A stretch of 64,000 nt of DNA from VRUE01 sp963717375. GTDB taxonomy: Bacteria; Actinomycetota; Thermoleophilia; Solirubrobacterales; 70-9. The stretch lies in NCBI GenBank assembly GCA_963717375.1, contig OY970329.1:186001-250000 (forward strand). The letters run 5' to 3'. The notes below the pieces were generated by a model. It was given only the letters and a program-made list of their open reading frames with translations, was not told where the DNA came from and made no database searches. Position numbers and translations under genes: made by a program. Positions 50,111-59,244 of this stretch are shown one piece after another. Position 1 is the first letter of the stretch. Every line of letters begins with the position of its first letter.

Positions 50111-51385
50111 TTGAGCGCGCCGCAGCTAACTGAGCAGAGTTCGGGCGTACGGGTCGCAACCGAGGAGGTTCCCTCGGTGCGATCCGTCGCGCTCGGGCTC
50201 TGGGTGCGCACCGGCTCGCGCAACGAGACCCCGCCGCAGGCGGGGATCTCGCACTTCCTCGAGCACCTGTTGTTCAAGGGCACCGCTCGCTTCTCAGCGA
50301 TCGAGATCGCCGAGAAGCTGGACGGGCTGGGCGCTTCGGTCAACGCCGCCACCGGCAAGGAGACAACCCACCTGCACGCCCGCTTCCTCGACGAGCACAC
50401 CGAGGAGGTCTTCGACCTGCTGGCGGAGATGCTGCTGGCCCCGACCTATCCCGAAATCGACTCCGAGCGCGACGTCGTGCTCGAGGAGATCGCGATGTAT
50501 GAGGACGAGCCGCAGGACCGCGTCCACGACATCCTCGCCGAGGCCGTCTTCGGTGAGCACCCGCTTGGCCGCAGGGTGCTGGGCGAGGCCGACGTGATCA
50601 GCTCGGTCCCGGTGCCCGACATCGAGGCTTACCGCAGTGCTCGCTACACGGGCGCCAACATCGTCGTCGGCGCCGCCGGCAACGTCGATCACGCCAAGAT
50701 AGTCGAGCTCTCCGAGCGCCTCGTGGCTCCCGCGGTGTCGGGGGCCAACGGGCAGGCGGCGGTCGCGCTCGACGACGCCGCGCGACTCTGCTTCTACGAG
50801 AAGGACACCGAGCAGTACCACATCTGCTTCGGCGCGCCGGGGATCACCCGCGACGACGACCGTCGCTACGCCCTCGCCGTGCTCGACTCGATCTTCGGCG
50901 GCTCAAGCTCCTCGCGGCTCTTCCGCGAGGTGCGCGAGAAGCGCGGCCTCGCCTACGCCGTCGGCTCCTACAGCGAGCAGTACACAGATTCCGGCCTGAT
51001 CGCCAGCTACGTCGGCACCAGGGAGGACAACGTCGAGGAGGCCTGCTCGATCATTGGCGCCGAGCTGGCGCGCTTGCGCAGCGAGCCAGTTTCGGCAGAG
51101 GAGTTGAGCCGCGGCAAGGAGAGCGTCAAGGGTCGCCTGGTGCTTACCTCCGAGTCGACCGCAGCGCGGATGACGCGGATCTCCCGCGCGACCCTCTTCG
51201 GCTTGCCGATCGACAGCCTCGACCAGATGCTGGCCAAAGTCGATGCCGTGACCGTCGACGACCTGACCGCACTGGCGCAAGAGCTCTACACCCCCGAGCG
51301 CCTCTCGGCCGCTTGCGTCGGCCGCGACGAGAGTCGCTTCCGCGATTCCCTCGGCCCGGTGAGCGAGGCTCTGGCCGCCGCATGA
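50111..51385 (+). CDS. M16 family zinc peptidase (pitrilysin-like)
   Basis: A protein of 424 residues. HFLEH (H48, E51, H52) is the inverted HxxEH zinc motif, and EEIAMYEDEPQDRVHD carries the third ligand Glu about 76 residues later. A single M16A/M16C pair of domains is expected. These proteases degrade or process peptides; the actinobacterial gene after pnp is of unknown substrate. TTG 50111 is the likely start, 9 bp after the pnp stop. The end overlaps dapB (ATGA). Confidence 0.9.
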   Translation: MSAPQLTEQSSGVRVATEEVPSVRSVALGLWVRTGSRNETPPQAGISHFLEHLLFKGTARFSAIEIAEKLDGLGASVNAATGKETTHLHARFLDEHTEEVFDLLAEMLLAPTYPEIDSERDVVLEEIAMYEDEPQDRVHDILAEAVFGEHPLGRRVLGEADVISSVPVPDIEAYRSARYTGANIVVGAAGNVDHAKIVELSERLVAPAVSGANGQAAVALDDAARLCFYEKDTEQYHICFGAPGITRDDDRRYALAVLDSIFGGSSSSRLFREVREKRGLAYAVGSYSEQYTDSGLIASYVGTREDNVEEACSIIGAELARLRSEPVSAEELSRGKESVKGRLVLTSESTAARMTRISRATLFGLPIDSLDQMLAKVDAVTVDDLTALAQELYTPERLSAACVGRDESRFRDSLGPVSEALAAA

Positions 51386-52047
51386 TCCGCGTTGCCGTTT
51401 CGGGCGCGGCGGGACGCATGGGCCAGGCCGTCTGCGAGACCGTCGACGGGGCGGAGGACACCGAGCTCGCCGCGAAGGCCGACCCGACGCTCGGAGTGGC
51501 GCTTGCCGACGTGCTCGGCGAGGCCGACGTCGTCGTCGACTTCACCAGGCCCGACACTGCCCTCGCCAACGCCCAGGCCTGCCTCGAGGCGGGCGTCCAC
51601 GTGGTCGTCGGCACGACCGGCTTCGACCTCGAGGAGCTGCAACGGGCCGCCGAGGCGTCGCAGGCGAACTGCTTTGTTGCGCCCAACTTCGCGATCGGCG
51701 CCGTGCTCTTGATGGAGGTAGCGCAGAAGATCGCGCCGCACATGCCCGAGTGCGAGATCGTCGAGCTGCACCACGACCGCAAGCTCGACGCTCCGTCCGG
51801 GACGGCGAAGCGCACCGCCGAGCTGATCTCGAACGCCGGTGGCAATGTCCACCAGCCGATCCACTCGGTGCGCCTGCCGGGCCTGGTCGCCCACCAGGAG
51901 GTCATCTTCGGCGGCACCGGTCAGACGCTGAGCATCCGCCACGACTCGATCGACCGCCACTCCTTCATGCCCGGAGTGCTGCTCGCGGTGCAAAAGGTCG
52001 GCGGTCTCAACGAGCGCTTCACGGTCGGCCTGGAGAAGCTGCTTTGA
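51382..52047 (+). CDS. dapB: 4-hydroxy-tetrahydrodipicolinate reductase
   Basis: A protein of 221 residues in the lysine and diaminopimelate pathway. VSGAAGRMGQAV is the NAD(P) motif, VVVGTTGFD follows, and ELHHDRKLDAPSGTAKRTAELI has the catalytic His and Lys. FGGTGQTLSIRHDSIDRHSFMPGVLLA completes the tetramer domain. ATG 51382 overlaps the M16 gene; an earlier frame is not supported. Confidence 0.94.
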   Translation: MIRVAVSGAAGRMGQAVCETVDGAEDTELAAKADPTLGVALADVLGEADVVVDFTRPDTALANAQACLEAGVHVVVGTTGFDLEELQRAAEASQANCFVAPNFAIGAVLLMEVAQKIAPHMPECEIVELHHDRKLDAPSGTAKRTAELISNAGGNVHQPIHSVRLPGLVAHQEVIFGGTGQTLSIRHDSIDRHSFMPGVLLAVQKVGGLNERFTVGLEKLL

Positions 52048-52081
52048 GTCCCCGTCCAGCCGCTCGCGATACCCTCAGCCG

Positions 52082-52960
52082 ATGAAGCAGATTCGCGGTG
52101 TTCTGACAGCGATGGCGACGCCCTTCGACGAGAGTGGGGCGATCGACGAGGCCGCGGCGCTGAAGCTGGCCACCTACCTGCTCGAGCAAGGCTCGCACGG
52201 CCTGGTGATCTCCGGCTCGACCGGGGAGGCACCGACGCTGACCGACGAGGAGGCGCTGGTCCTGGTGCGCGCGCTGCGCCGCGAGCTCGGCGACGAGGCG
52301 CTGCTGATCTGCGGCACCGGCACCAACGACACCCGCCACTCGATCGAGCTGACCAAGGGCGCCGCGGAGGCGGGGGCCGACGCATCGCTGATCGTGACGC
52401 CCTACTACAACAAGCCCAACCCGGCGGGGATCCTCGCTCATTTCGAGACGATCGCCGCGGCCGTCCCCGAGCTTCCCCTGATCGCCTACAACATCCCCTC
52501 GCGGGTCGTGGTCAACGTGCCACCCGAGCAGCTTGCCGAGATCGCCAAGATCGACAACGTGGTCGCGGTCAAGCAGGCCAACAACGACGACCTGCAGCCG
52601 ATTGAGGGCATGGACATCCTCTCCGGCAACGATGAGATCTTCCTCAAGACCCTTGAAATCGGCGGCACGGGCGGCATCCTCGTCGCCTCCCATCTGGTCG
52701 GGCCGCAGATGCGGGAAATCTGGGACGCGGCCCAGAGCGGGGAAATGGACCGGGCGCGCGAGATCGACGCCGGCCTGGGCGAGTTCTACGCGATGGTGGG
52801 CGTCACGACCAACCCGATCCCGATCAAGGCAGCGCTGGCGATGACGGGCCTGATCCCCAACGACATCCTGCGCCTTCCGCTGGTTTCCGCGAATGCGGAG
52901 CAGAGGGCGACCGTACGAGCCGCGCTCGAGAGCGTCGGCCTCACCCCGGTGACTCCCTAG
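52082..52960 (+). CDS. dapA: 4-hydroxy-tetrahydrodipicolinate synthase
   Basis: A 292-residue TIM-barrel aldolase condensing pyruvate with aspartate semialdehyde. GVLTAMATPFDESGAID, SGSTGEAPTLTDEEA, the TPYYNKPN active-site Tyr, YNIPSRVVVN and the Schiff-base Lys in VAVKQANND are visible. It lies directly after dapB and before rnj, the standard actinobacterial order. The stop overlaps the rnj GTG by one base (TAGTG). Confidence 0.95.
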   Translation: MKQIRGVLTAMATPFDESGAIDEAAALKLATYLLEQGSHGLVISGSTGEAPTLTDEEALVLVRALRRELGDEALLICGTGTNDTRHSIELTKGAAEAGADASLIVTPYYNKPNPAGILAHFETIAAAVPELPLIAYNIPSRVVVNVPPEQLAEIAKIDNVVAVKQANNDDLQPIEGMDILSGNDEIFLKTLEIGGTGGILVASHLVGPQMREIWDAAQSGEMDRAREIDAGLGEFYAMVGVTTNPIPIKAALAMTGLIPNDILRLPLVSANAEQRATVRAALESVGLTPVTP

Positions 52961-54624
52961 TGCCCGCCGGCAAGCTGCGCGTGCTGCCGCTCGGGGGACT
53001 GGGCGAGATCGGCAAGAACATGACCGTGATCGAGTACGACGGCCGCATCGTCGTCGTCGACACCGGCCTGATGTTCCCGACCGCCGAGATGCTGGGGATC
53101 GACCTCGTCCTGCCCGACTTCTCCTACCTGCGCGACCGCGCCGATGACATCGAGGCGATCGTGCTCACGCACGGCCACGAGGACCACGTCGGGGCGCTGC
53201 CCTACGTGCTGCGGGAGATCGGTATGCCACCGGTCATCTACGGCGGCCTGCTGACGGTCGGCATGGTCCGCTCCAAGCTCGACGAGCACAAGCTCAAGGA
53301 CGCGCCGCTGGAGGAGCTGCCGGCGGGGGACAAGGTCAAGCTCGGGCCCTTCGAGGTCGAGATGATCCACCTCTCGCACTCGATTCCCGACGCCCGCGGC
53401 GTCCTGCTCAGCACCGAGGTCGGCTCGGTGCTGATGACCGGCGACTACAAGTTCGATCAGACCCCGGTCGACGGCCGGCCCGCCGACATCTCCCGCCTGG
53501 CCGAAGTCGGCCGCGACGGCCTGCTGCTGCTCTGCGGCGACTCCACCAACGCCGACCGGCCGGGCGTTGCGCCCTCGGAGTCGAGCGTCGGGCCGGCGCT
53601 GCTCGAGACCTTCTCCAACTGCGAGGGCCGGATCATCGTCACCTCCTTCGCCTCCAACATCCACCGCGTCCAGCAGGTGATCGACGCCGCCGTCAAGCTC
53701 GACCGCCGCGTCGCCCTGGTCGGCCGCTCGATGCGCAAAAACTTCAACATCGCCTCCAACCTCGGCATTGCCAACGCGCCCTCGGGCCTCTTCATCCAGC
53801 CGCGCGAGATCGAGAACTTCCCCGACGAGAAGGTCGTCGTGATCTCGACCGGCAGCCAGGGCGAGCCGCTCTCTGCCCTGCGCCGGATGGCGAACAACGA
53901 TCACCGCGACGTCGAGCTGCACTCGGGCGACACGGTCGTCTTCTCGGCCACCCCGGTGCCGGGCAACGAGCGCGCGGTCAACGAGACGATCGACCGCATC
54001 TACGAGATCGGCGCCAGCGTGGTGACCGCGAAACAGGCCCCGATCCACGCCTCCGGCCACGGCTGGCAGGAGGAGCTGAAACTGATGCTCAACCTGACCA
54101 AACCGCGCTACGTGCTGCCCGTGCACGGAGACCATCAGCGCTTGCGCTTGCACGCCGAGCTGGCCGAATCGGTCGGCATCGCCTCGGAGAACATCTTCCA
54201 GGGTCGTAACGGCCTGCCGCTGGAAATCGACCAGAACGGGGCGAGCTTCGGCGAGGACATCCACGCCGGCGTGATCTTCGTCGACGGGGTCAACGTCGGC
54301 GAGCCCGATGACGTGGCCCTGCGCGACCGGCGCGAGATCTCGGCCGACGGCATCTTCATCGTCGTCGCGACGATCTCCTCCGACGACGGCCAGGTCGTCG
54401 CCGACCCCGAAGTGCTCTTCCGCGGCGTCGCCTTCCTCGAGGAGGCCGGCGCGCTGGTCGAGGAGCTCAAGGACGTGGTCGAGGACTCGCTCGAGGACGC
54501 CGCCAACGCGGGCACCCGCGAGCTGCACCTGATCCAGGAAGACCTTCACGACGCCGTCGCCGGGCTCGTCTACAAAAAGCTGCACCGGCGGCCGATGATC
54601 ATCCCGGTCGTCGTCGAGGTCTGA
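52960..54624 (+). CDS. rnj: Ribonuclease J
   Basis: A 554-residue MBL/beta-CASP ribonuclease. LTHGHEDHVGALP gives the zinc motif at about residues 70-80, GDSTNADRPG and TSFASNIHRVQQVI belong to the beta-CASP region, and SASGHGWQEE-type residues (ASGHGWQEEL) plus PVHGDHQRLRLHAEL complete the site. It degrades RNA 5' to 3' and cuts internally. GTG 52960 overlaps the dapA stop. No terminator with a T tract on this strand follows. Confidence 0.94.
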   Translation: MPAGKLRVLPLGGLGEIGKNMTVIEYDGRIVVVDTGLMFPTAEMLGIDLVLPDFSYLRDRADDIEAIVLTHGHEDHVGALPYVLREIGMPPVIYGGLLTVGMVRSKLDEHKLKDAPLEELPAGDKVKLGPFEVEMIHLSHSIPDARGVLLSTEVGSVLMTGDYKFDQTPVDGRPADISRLAEVGRDGLLLLCGDSTNADRPGVAPSESSVGPALLETFSNCEGRIIVTSFASNIHRVQQVIDAAVKLDRRVALVGRSMRKNFNIASNLGIANAPSGLFIQPREIENFPDEKVVVISTGSQGEPLSALRRMANNDHRDVELHSGDTVVFSATPVPGNERAVNETIDRIYEIGASVVTAKQAPIHASGHGWQEELKLMLNLTKPRYVLPVHGDHQRLRLHAELAESVGIASENIFQGRNGLPLEIDQNGASFGEDIHAGVIFVDGVNVGEPDDVALRDRREISADGIFIVVATISSDDGQVVADPEVLFRGVAFLEEAGALVEELKDVVEDSLEDAANAGTRELHLIQEDLHDAVAGLVYKKLHRRPMIIPVVVEV

Positions 54625-54641
54625 GCCGACCCCTTCGGGAT

Positions 54642-54688
54642 AAAAAAGGGCCCACCGGAATACGTTGGGGAGAGTTCCGGTGGGCCCT
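54642..54688 (-). terminator. Intrinsic terminator of the minus-strand two-component operon
   Basis: AGGGCCCACCGGAA (54647-54660) pairs perfectly over 14 bp with 54675-54688 around a 14-nt loop. Read on the minus strand, the stem is followed by six T (A at 54642-54647 on plus). It lies 34 bp beyond the histidine kinase stop. On the plus strand no T tract follows, so it is mainly a minus-strand terminator, though it may also protect the rnj 3' end. Confidence 0.88.
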
Positions 54689-54722
54689 GTGTCTCGTCCG
54701 CAGGGGAAATTAGGGGGGGACG

Positions 54723-56234
54723 CTAAAGGCGTTCTAAAGCGGGCTTAATTCCCCGCTCAGACCTGTCCAGGGGCAGGCGAACGCGGAAGAGCGCGCCACC
54801 GGAAGCGGACTCCGCGACCTCGACGGTGCCGGCGTGGGAGGCGGCGACGGCGCGGACGATCGCCAGGCCGAGGCCGCTACCAGGACCGACCGCGGTATCG
54901 GCCGGACCCTCGCCGCGGACGAAGCGATCGAAGATCTGGGCGCGGATCTGAGGCGGGATGCCGGGTCCGTCATCGGCGACTTCAACCACCGCTTCGCCGC
55001 TGGCCTCGCGCACGCTCAGCTCGATGCGGGCCCCGGGCGGGGTATGGCGGCCGGCGTTGTCGAGCAGGTTGAGAACCATGCGGTGCAGCTCGTCGGGATT
55101 ACCTTCGACGGGCAGCGAGCGCTCGTTGTCGATCTCCAGCTTGCGGTCGCCGAGCACCGGGGCCATCTCGACCGCCACGTTGCCGGCGATCTCGGCCAGG
55201 TCGCACGGCCGGTGTTTGCCGACTCGCCCAGCGTCAGCGCGGGCGAGCAGCAAGAGGTCGCCGACCAGGCGGCTCATTCGGCGCGACGAACGCAGCGCCG
55301 AATCGACCATCGCCTGGTCGTCCTCGCCGCGGTTGCCGTTGAGCGAGGCCTGGAGAAGCTCGAGGTTGGCCAGGACGCTGGTCAGCGGCGTGCGCAGCTC
55401 GTGCGAGGCGTCGGCGACGAACTCCCGTTGCTTTTTCATCGCCGCCTCGCGCTCGGTCCGGGCGGCGTCGAGCGAGCGCAGCATCTGCTCCAGCGTGCGC
55501 GCCAGCTCGCCGACCTCGTCGTCGGCTTTCGGGTCAGGCATGTGCCGGGATGGATCGCCGGTGGCCCCGATCTGGCGCGCGGTAGCGGTCAGGGCCGAGA
55601 TCGGCCGCATCGCTCGCGCCGCAATCGTCAGTCCGGCCAGGCTCGCCATCATGGTCCCGCCGAGGATGCCGGCGGCGATGAAGAGCCAGAGCCGGTCGAC
55701 GGTCGAGTCAACGTGCTCGAGGCTGCGCCCGTACTGGACGAACCCCGTGGTGACGCCAGTGTCACCGCTGGTCCGCGTGGTCGCAACTCGCATCTCGCCG
55801 TAGTCAGAGAGGCCGAGCGAGGAGGACGATCCCAGTGGCTCGGCGCCGGTGCTTTCCTTGATCAAGTGGCCTTCGGCGTCGAATACGCGTGCCGAGGCGC
55901 CGTCGGGACGGACGAAGTCGTCGAGTTTGGGCCCGCGGAAGATCGTCCCGAGCGGAGTGCTGAAGATGTGGCTTTCCGCCGCCAGCGTCTGAGCCGCACC
56001 GCTGACCTGGCGGTTGAAGTCATCGCGGATGCGACTGGTCGCGACCTGCCCGATCACGGCGCCGAAGACGAGCAGGATCACCAGGGTGAGCCCGGCGGAG
56101 ACACCCGCCAGGCGCCAGCGTACTGGCCACGATGACGGCCTCAGGCGACCGCCATGCAGCCTCCTCAGTCGCCCGAATAGCGCTGCTACTCGGGTTCGCT
56201 GCGTCCTTGTCTGGCGACGCCTGAGCCTCGTCAC
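54723..56234 (-). CDS. Sensor histidine kinase, HAMP/HisKA type (MprB-like)
   Basis: A protein of 503 residues. An Arg-rich N-terminus, first membrane helix (about 44-66, LAGVSAGLTLVILLVFGAVI), an extracytoplasmic sensor (about 70-185), a second helix (RLWLFIAAGILGGTMMASLAG) and a HAMP domain precede the H-box SHELRTPLTSV, N-box NLLDNAGRHTP and ATP lid DDGPGIPP with GSGLGLAIV. Signals sensed are unknown. The GTG is at 56232-56234, 3 bp after the response regulator stop, so the pair is one unit with the regulator first. Confidence 0.9.
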   Translation of the reverse strand: MTRLRRRQTRTQRTRVAALFGRLRRLHGGRLRPSSWPVRWRLAGVSAGLTLVILLVFGAVIGQVATSRIRDDFNRQVSGAAQTLAAESHIFSTPLGTIFRGPKLDDFVRPDGASARVFDAEGHLIKESTGAEPLGSSSSLGLSDYGEMRVATTRTSGDTGVTTGFVQYGRSLEHVDSTVDRLWLFIAAGILGGTMMASLAGLTIAARAMRPISALTATARQIGATGDPSRHMPDPKADDEVGELARTLEQMLRSLDAARTEREAAMKKQREFVADASHELRTPLTSVLANLELLQASLNGNRGEDDQAMVDSALRSSRRMSRLVGDLLLLARADAGRVGKHRPCDLAEIAGNVAVEMAPVLGDRKLEIDNERSLPVEGNPDELHRMVLNLLDNAGRHTPPGARIELSVREASGEAVVEVADDGPGIPPQIRAQIFDRFVRGEGPADTAVGPGSGLGLAIVRAVAASHAGTVEVAESASGGALFRVRLPLDRSERGIKPALERL

Positions 56235-56237
56235 GAT

Positions 56238-56933
56238 CTATTGCTTGAGGACGTAGCCGGCCCCGCGTTTGGTGTGGAGCAGCCGCTGCTCGCCGCCGGC
56301 CTCGAGCTTGCGCCGCAGGTTGGAGATGAAGACGTCGATCGTGTTGGTCGCAGCGGTCGGGTCATAGCCCCAGACGTCATCGAGGAGACGCTCCCGCGAG
56401 ACGACGAGGCGCTCGTTGCGCATCAGGTACTCGAGCAGCTCGAACTCGCGGTTGGTCAGCTCCAGCTCGCGCTCGCTGCGCCTCACCTCGCGGGTGTCAG
56501 GGTTGAGGGTCAGGTCGCCGACGGTCAGCGAGGCCGCGCCCCGCGGCGGCCGTCGCCGCAGCAGTGCCCGGATCCGGGCCAGCAACTCTTGGCGCTCGAA
56601 GGGCTTGACCAGGTAATCGTCGGCGCCGCTGTCGAGACCGTCGACGCGGTCCTCGGTCTCGGCGCGGGCGGTGAGCATCAGGATCGGCACGTCGCCCTCG
56701 GCGCGCAGCCGACGGCAGACCTCGATCCCGTCGAGACGGGGCAGACCGAGGTCGAGCACGACCAGATCGGGCACGAAACCGGTGGCGACGTCAAGAGCAT
56801 CGACCCCATCGGCGGAGGTCTTGACCTCGTAGCCCTCCTGACGCAGTGAGCGGCGCAGGACGTCGGCGATCTCGGCGTCGTCCTCGACGACCAGCACCCG
56901 GCCGCCCTGGATCTCTGAGTCAGTTGTGAGCAT
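56238..56933 (-). CDS. OmpR family response regulator
   Basis: A protein of 231 residues. VLVVEDDAEIADVLRRSL, phosphorylation site D61 in DLVVLDLGLPRLDG, LTARAETEDRVDGLDSGADDYLVKPF, then a winged-helix DNA-binding domain (about 130-231, LTNREFELLEYLM, VDVFISNLRRKLE-like IDVFISNLRRK and RGAGYVLK). It pairs with the kinase downstream. ATG at 56931-56933; divergent from ftsK with about 95 bp between starts, which must contain both promoters. Confidence 0.92.
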   Translation of the reverse strand: MLTTDSEIQGGRVLVVEDDAEIADVLRRSLRQEGYEVKTSADGVDALDVATGFVPDLVVLDLGLPRLDGIEVCRRLRAEGDVPILMLTARAETEDRVDGLDSGADDYLVKPFERQELLARIRALLRRRPPRGAASLTVGDLTLNPDTREVRRSERELELTNREFELLEYLMRNERLVVSRERLLDDVWGYDPTAATNTIDVFISNLRRKLEAGGEQRLLHTKRGAGYVLKQ

Positions 56934-57027
56934 TGCAGCGATGGTAGCCGGGCAAACCGGGGATCCCTGCGAGATTTAGCTCGGATTTATGCGCAGGGGA
57001 GGGGGGCCCGGCGTCGAACCCGGCCCT

Positions 57028-59193
57028 ATGTTCGTGCGTAAGAAGCGCGGTAGTGCCGCGCGGCGAAAGCCCAAAAGCAAAGCGAAAACCCCCAGGGCCA
57101 AGGCGCGGGGGGGCGGGCTGCGTCTGCCGCACGCTTTGGAGCAGCGGCACCTGGACCTGATCGGGTTGTTCCTGATCGCAGCGGGCGTCTTCCTGAGCTT
57201 CGTGCTTTTTTTTGGCTGGAATGGAGGCAAGGTCGGCTACGGGCTTGAAACGGCTCTGGTCTATCTGGTCGGCGCGGTTGGGGCTCGGATCTTCACTGTC
57301 TTCATGCTCCTGGTCGGTGGGCTGCTAGTCACCGGGACGTCGGTCTCAACTCTGGTTCGCGGTGTGGGACGAGGGCTGCGGCGGGTCTTTCTCGGCAGTC
57401 GCGGGGTGGCGCAGACCGCGATTCAGACCCGGCGGGATCGTCAGGGCGAGGAGCGGACCTTTGCCTTTGAGACCGAGGCCGGCCCCACCGACGTGATGAG
57501 CGCTTATCCCGAGGAGGACGACGTCGAGCCCACCGTCGCCCTCGTTGAGGAGCCCGAGGAGGTCACGCCGGAGGAGCCGGTCACCGAGAGCTTCGACGCC
57601 GAGCTGGCCGCGATCGAGGCCGAGGAAGACGCGGCCGTAGCGGACGAGGAGCCGGCCGTCGAGCAGATCGCGCTTACGCCGCAGGGCAACAAGCGCGGTG
57701 TCACCACCTCGGAGGAGATCGACTACCGGCCTCCGCCAGCGAAAGCCCTAGAGCGCGGCAAAGCTGACAAGGGCGTCGATCCGCGCGATCACGAAATCGT
57801 CGGGCGCAAGCTGGTCGAGGCGCTCGGCCACTTCGGCGTCGAGGCGAAGATCGTCGGCATCGTCAGCGGTCCCCACGTCTCGCGCTACGAACTGCGGCTC
57901 GCCCCTGGCACCAAGGTGAAGAAGGTCACCGAGCTCGCCAACGACCTCGCCTACGCGCTGGCCTCGACCGACATTCGCATCTTGGCGCCGATTCCCGGCA
58001 AGCAGGCAGTCGGGGTCGAGGTCCCCAACGCGCGCCGCCGCATCGTCCGCCTCGGCGACATCTACGCCGGCCGCCCCGAGAAGACCTCGCCGCTTGTCGC
58101 CTGGCTCGGCAAGGGGATCGACGGCAACGCGGTTTGGACCGACCTGGCCAAGATGCCGCACGTGCTCGTCGCCGGCACCACCGGCTCGGGCAAGTCCGGC
58201 TGCGTCAACGCGATCCTCTCCTCGATCCTGATGCAGGCCTCGCCCAACGAGGTGCGCCTGGTCCTGGTCGACCCCAAGCAGGTCGAGCTCAACCACTACG
58301 AGAACGTGCCCCATCTGCTGACGCCGGTCGTCACCTCGCCGCGCCTGGCCGCCAACGTGCTCGCCAACCTGATCGGTGAGATGGAGAGCCGCTACGGGAT
58401 CATGGGCAAGGCCCGGGCCCGCAACCTCGGCGAGCTGAACCGAGCACGTGCCAAGGCCGGCGAAGCGCCGCTGCCGCACATCCTCTGCGTGATCGACGAG
58501 CTCGCGGACTTGATGATGGTCTCCCCGGCCGAGGTCGAGGACTCGATCATCCGCCTCGCCCAGAAGTCGCGGGCCACCGGCATCCACCTCGTGCTTGCCA
58601 CGCAGCGCCCCTCGACCGACATCATCACCGGCACGATCAAGGTCAACATCCCGGCCCGGATCGCCTTCGCCGTCTCCTCGCAGACCGACTCGCGGGTGAT
58701 CCTCGACCAGGGCGGCGCCGAGGCACTGCTGGGCCAAGGCGACATGCTCTTCCGCGGCGCCGGCACCTCGAAGCTGCAACGGATTCAGGGCGCCTTCATC
58801 ACCGAGGACGAGATCGCCCGGATCACCAAGCACTGGGCCAAACAGGGCGAGCCCGAATTTGAGGCCGAGTTGCTCGAGGTGGTCGAGGAGAAGGGGATCG
58901 AAGCCGAGGGGGACTACGACCCCGACAGCGACGATCTGCTCGACGAGGCAATCCGCGTGGTCGTGGAGACCGAAACCGCTTCGGTCTCGATGATCCAACG
59001 CCGCCTGCGGGTCGGCTACACCCGCGCCGGCCGGTTGGTCGACATGCTCGAGCGCCGCGGCGTGATCTCTGGCTACGAAGGCTCGAAACCGCGCCAGGTG
59101 CTCGTCACCGGGGCCGACCTCTCGCGCTTGATCGGCGGTGGCGCCGAGCGGCAGGGCTCGGAGGCCGAAGAGCCCACCGCGGTTCCCGAGTAG
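57028..59193 (+). CDS. ftsK: DNA translocase FtsK/SpoIIIE
   Basis: A protein of 721 residues. A basic N-terminus, membrane segments at about 44-65 and 80-110 (fewer than the four of E. coli FtsK), an acidic linker, then the motor: AGTTGSGKSGCVNAIL Walker A near 383, CVIDELADLMM Walker B, LVLATQRPS. A C-terminal gamma winged helix (about 640-700, SVSMIQRRLRVGYTRAGRLVDMLE) would recognise polar DNA sequences. It pumps chromosome ends through the closing septum. ATG 57028 is preferred, but an in-frame ATG at 56989 (734 residues) is possible. Confidence 0.93.
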   Translation: MFVRKKRGSAARRKPKSKAKTPRAKARGGGLRLPHALEQRHLDLIGLFLIAAGVFLSFVLFFGWNGGKVGYGLETALVYLVGAVGARIFTVFMLLVGGLLVTGTSVSTLVRGVGRGLRRVFLGSRGVAQTAIQTRRDRQGEERTFAFETEAGPTDVMSAYPEEDDVEPTVALVEEPEEVTPEEPVTESFDAELAAIEAEEDAAVADEEPAVEQIALTPQGNKRGVTTSEEIDYRPPPAKALERGKADKGVDPRDHEIVGRKLVEALGHFGVEAKIVGIVSGPHVSRYELRLAPGTKVKKVTELANDLAYALASTDIRILAPIPGKQAVGVEVPNARRRIVRLGDIYAGRPEKTSPLVAWLGKGIDGNAVWTDLAKMPHVLVAGTTGSGKSGCVNAILSSILMQASPNEVRLVLVDPKQVELNHYENVPHLLTPVVTSPRLAANVLANLIGEMESRYGIMGKARARNLGELNRARAKAGEAPLPHILCVIDELADLMMVSPAEVEDSIIRLAQKSRATGIHLVLATQRPSTDIITGTIKVNIPARIAFAVSSQTDSRVILDQGGAEALLGQGDMLFRGAGTSKLQRIQGAFITEDEIARITKHWAKQGEPEFEAELLEVVEEKGIEAEGDYDPDSDDLLDEAIRVVVETETASVSMIQRRLRVGYTRAGRLVDMLERRGVISGYEGSKPRQVLVTGADLSRLIGGGAERQGSEAEEPTAVPE

Positions 59194-59244
59194 CCGCGCG
59201 CCTTTCCGCTGGACCCGCCCAGGCCTGGGTAGGACAATGAGCCG

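Noticed and set aside
56990..57040. A T-arm-like sequence (GGTTCGACGCC on the minus strand) before ftsK, suggesting a tRNA or tmRNA end
   Set aside because: The stems do not pair as a T arm, no acceptor or anticodon arm can be built, and the flanks are coding.
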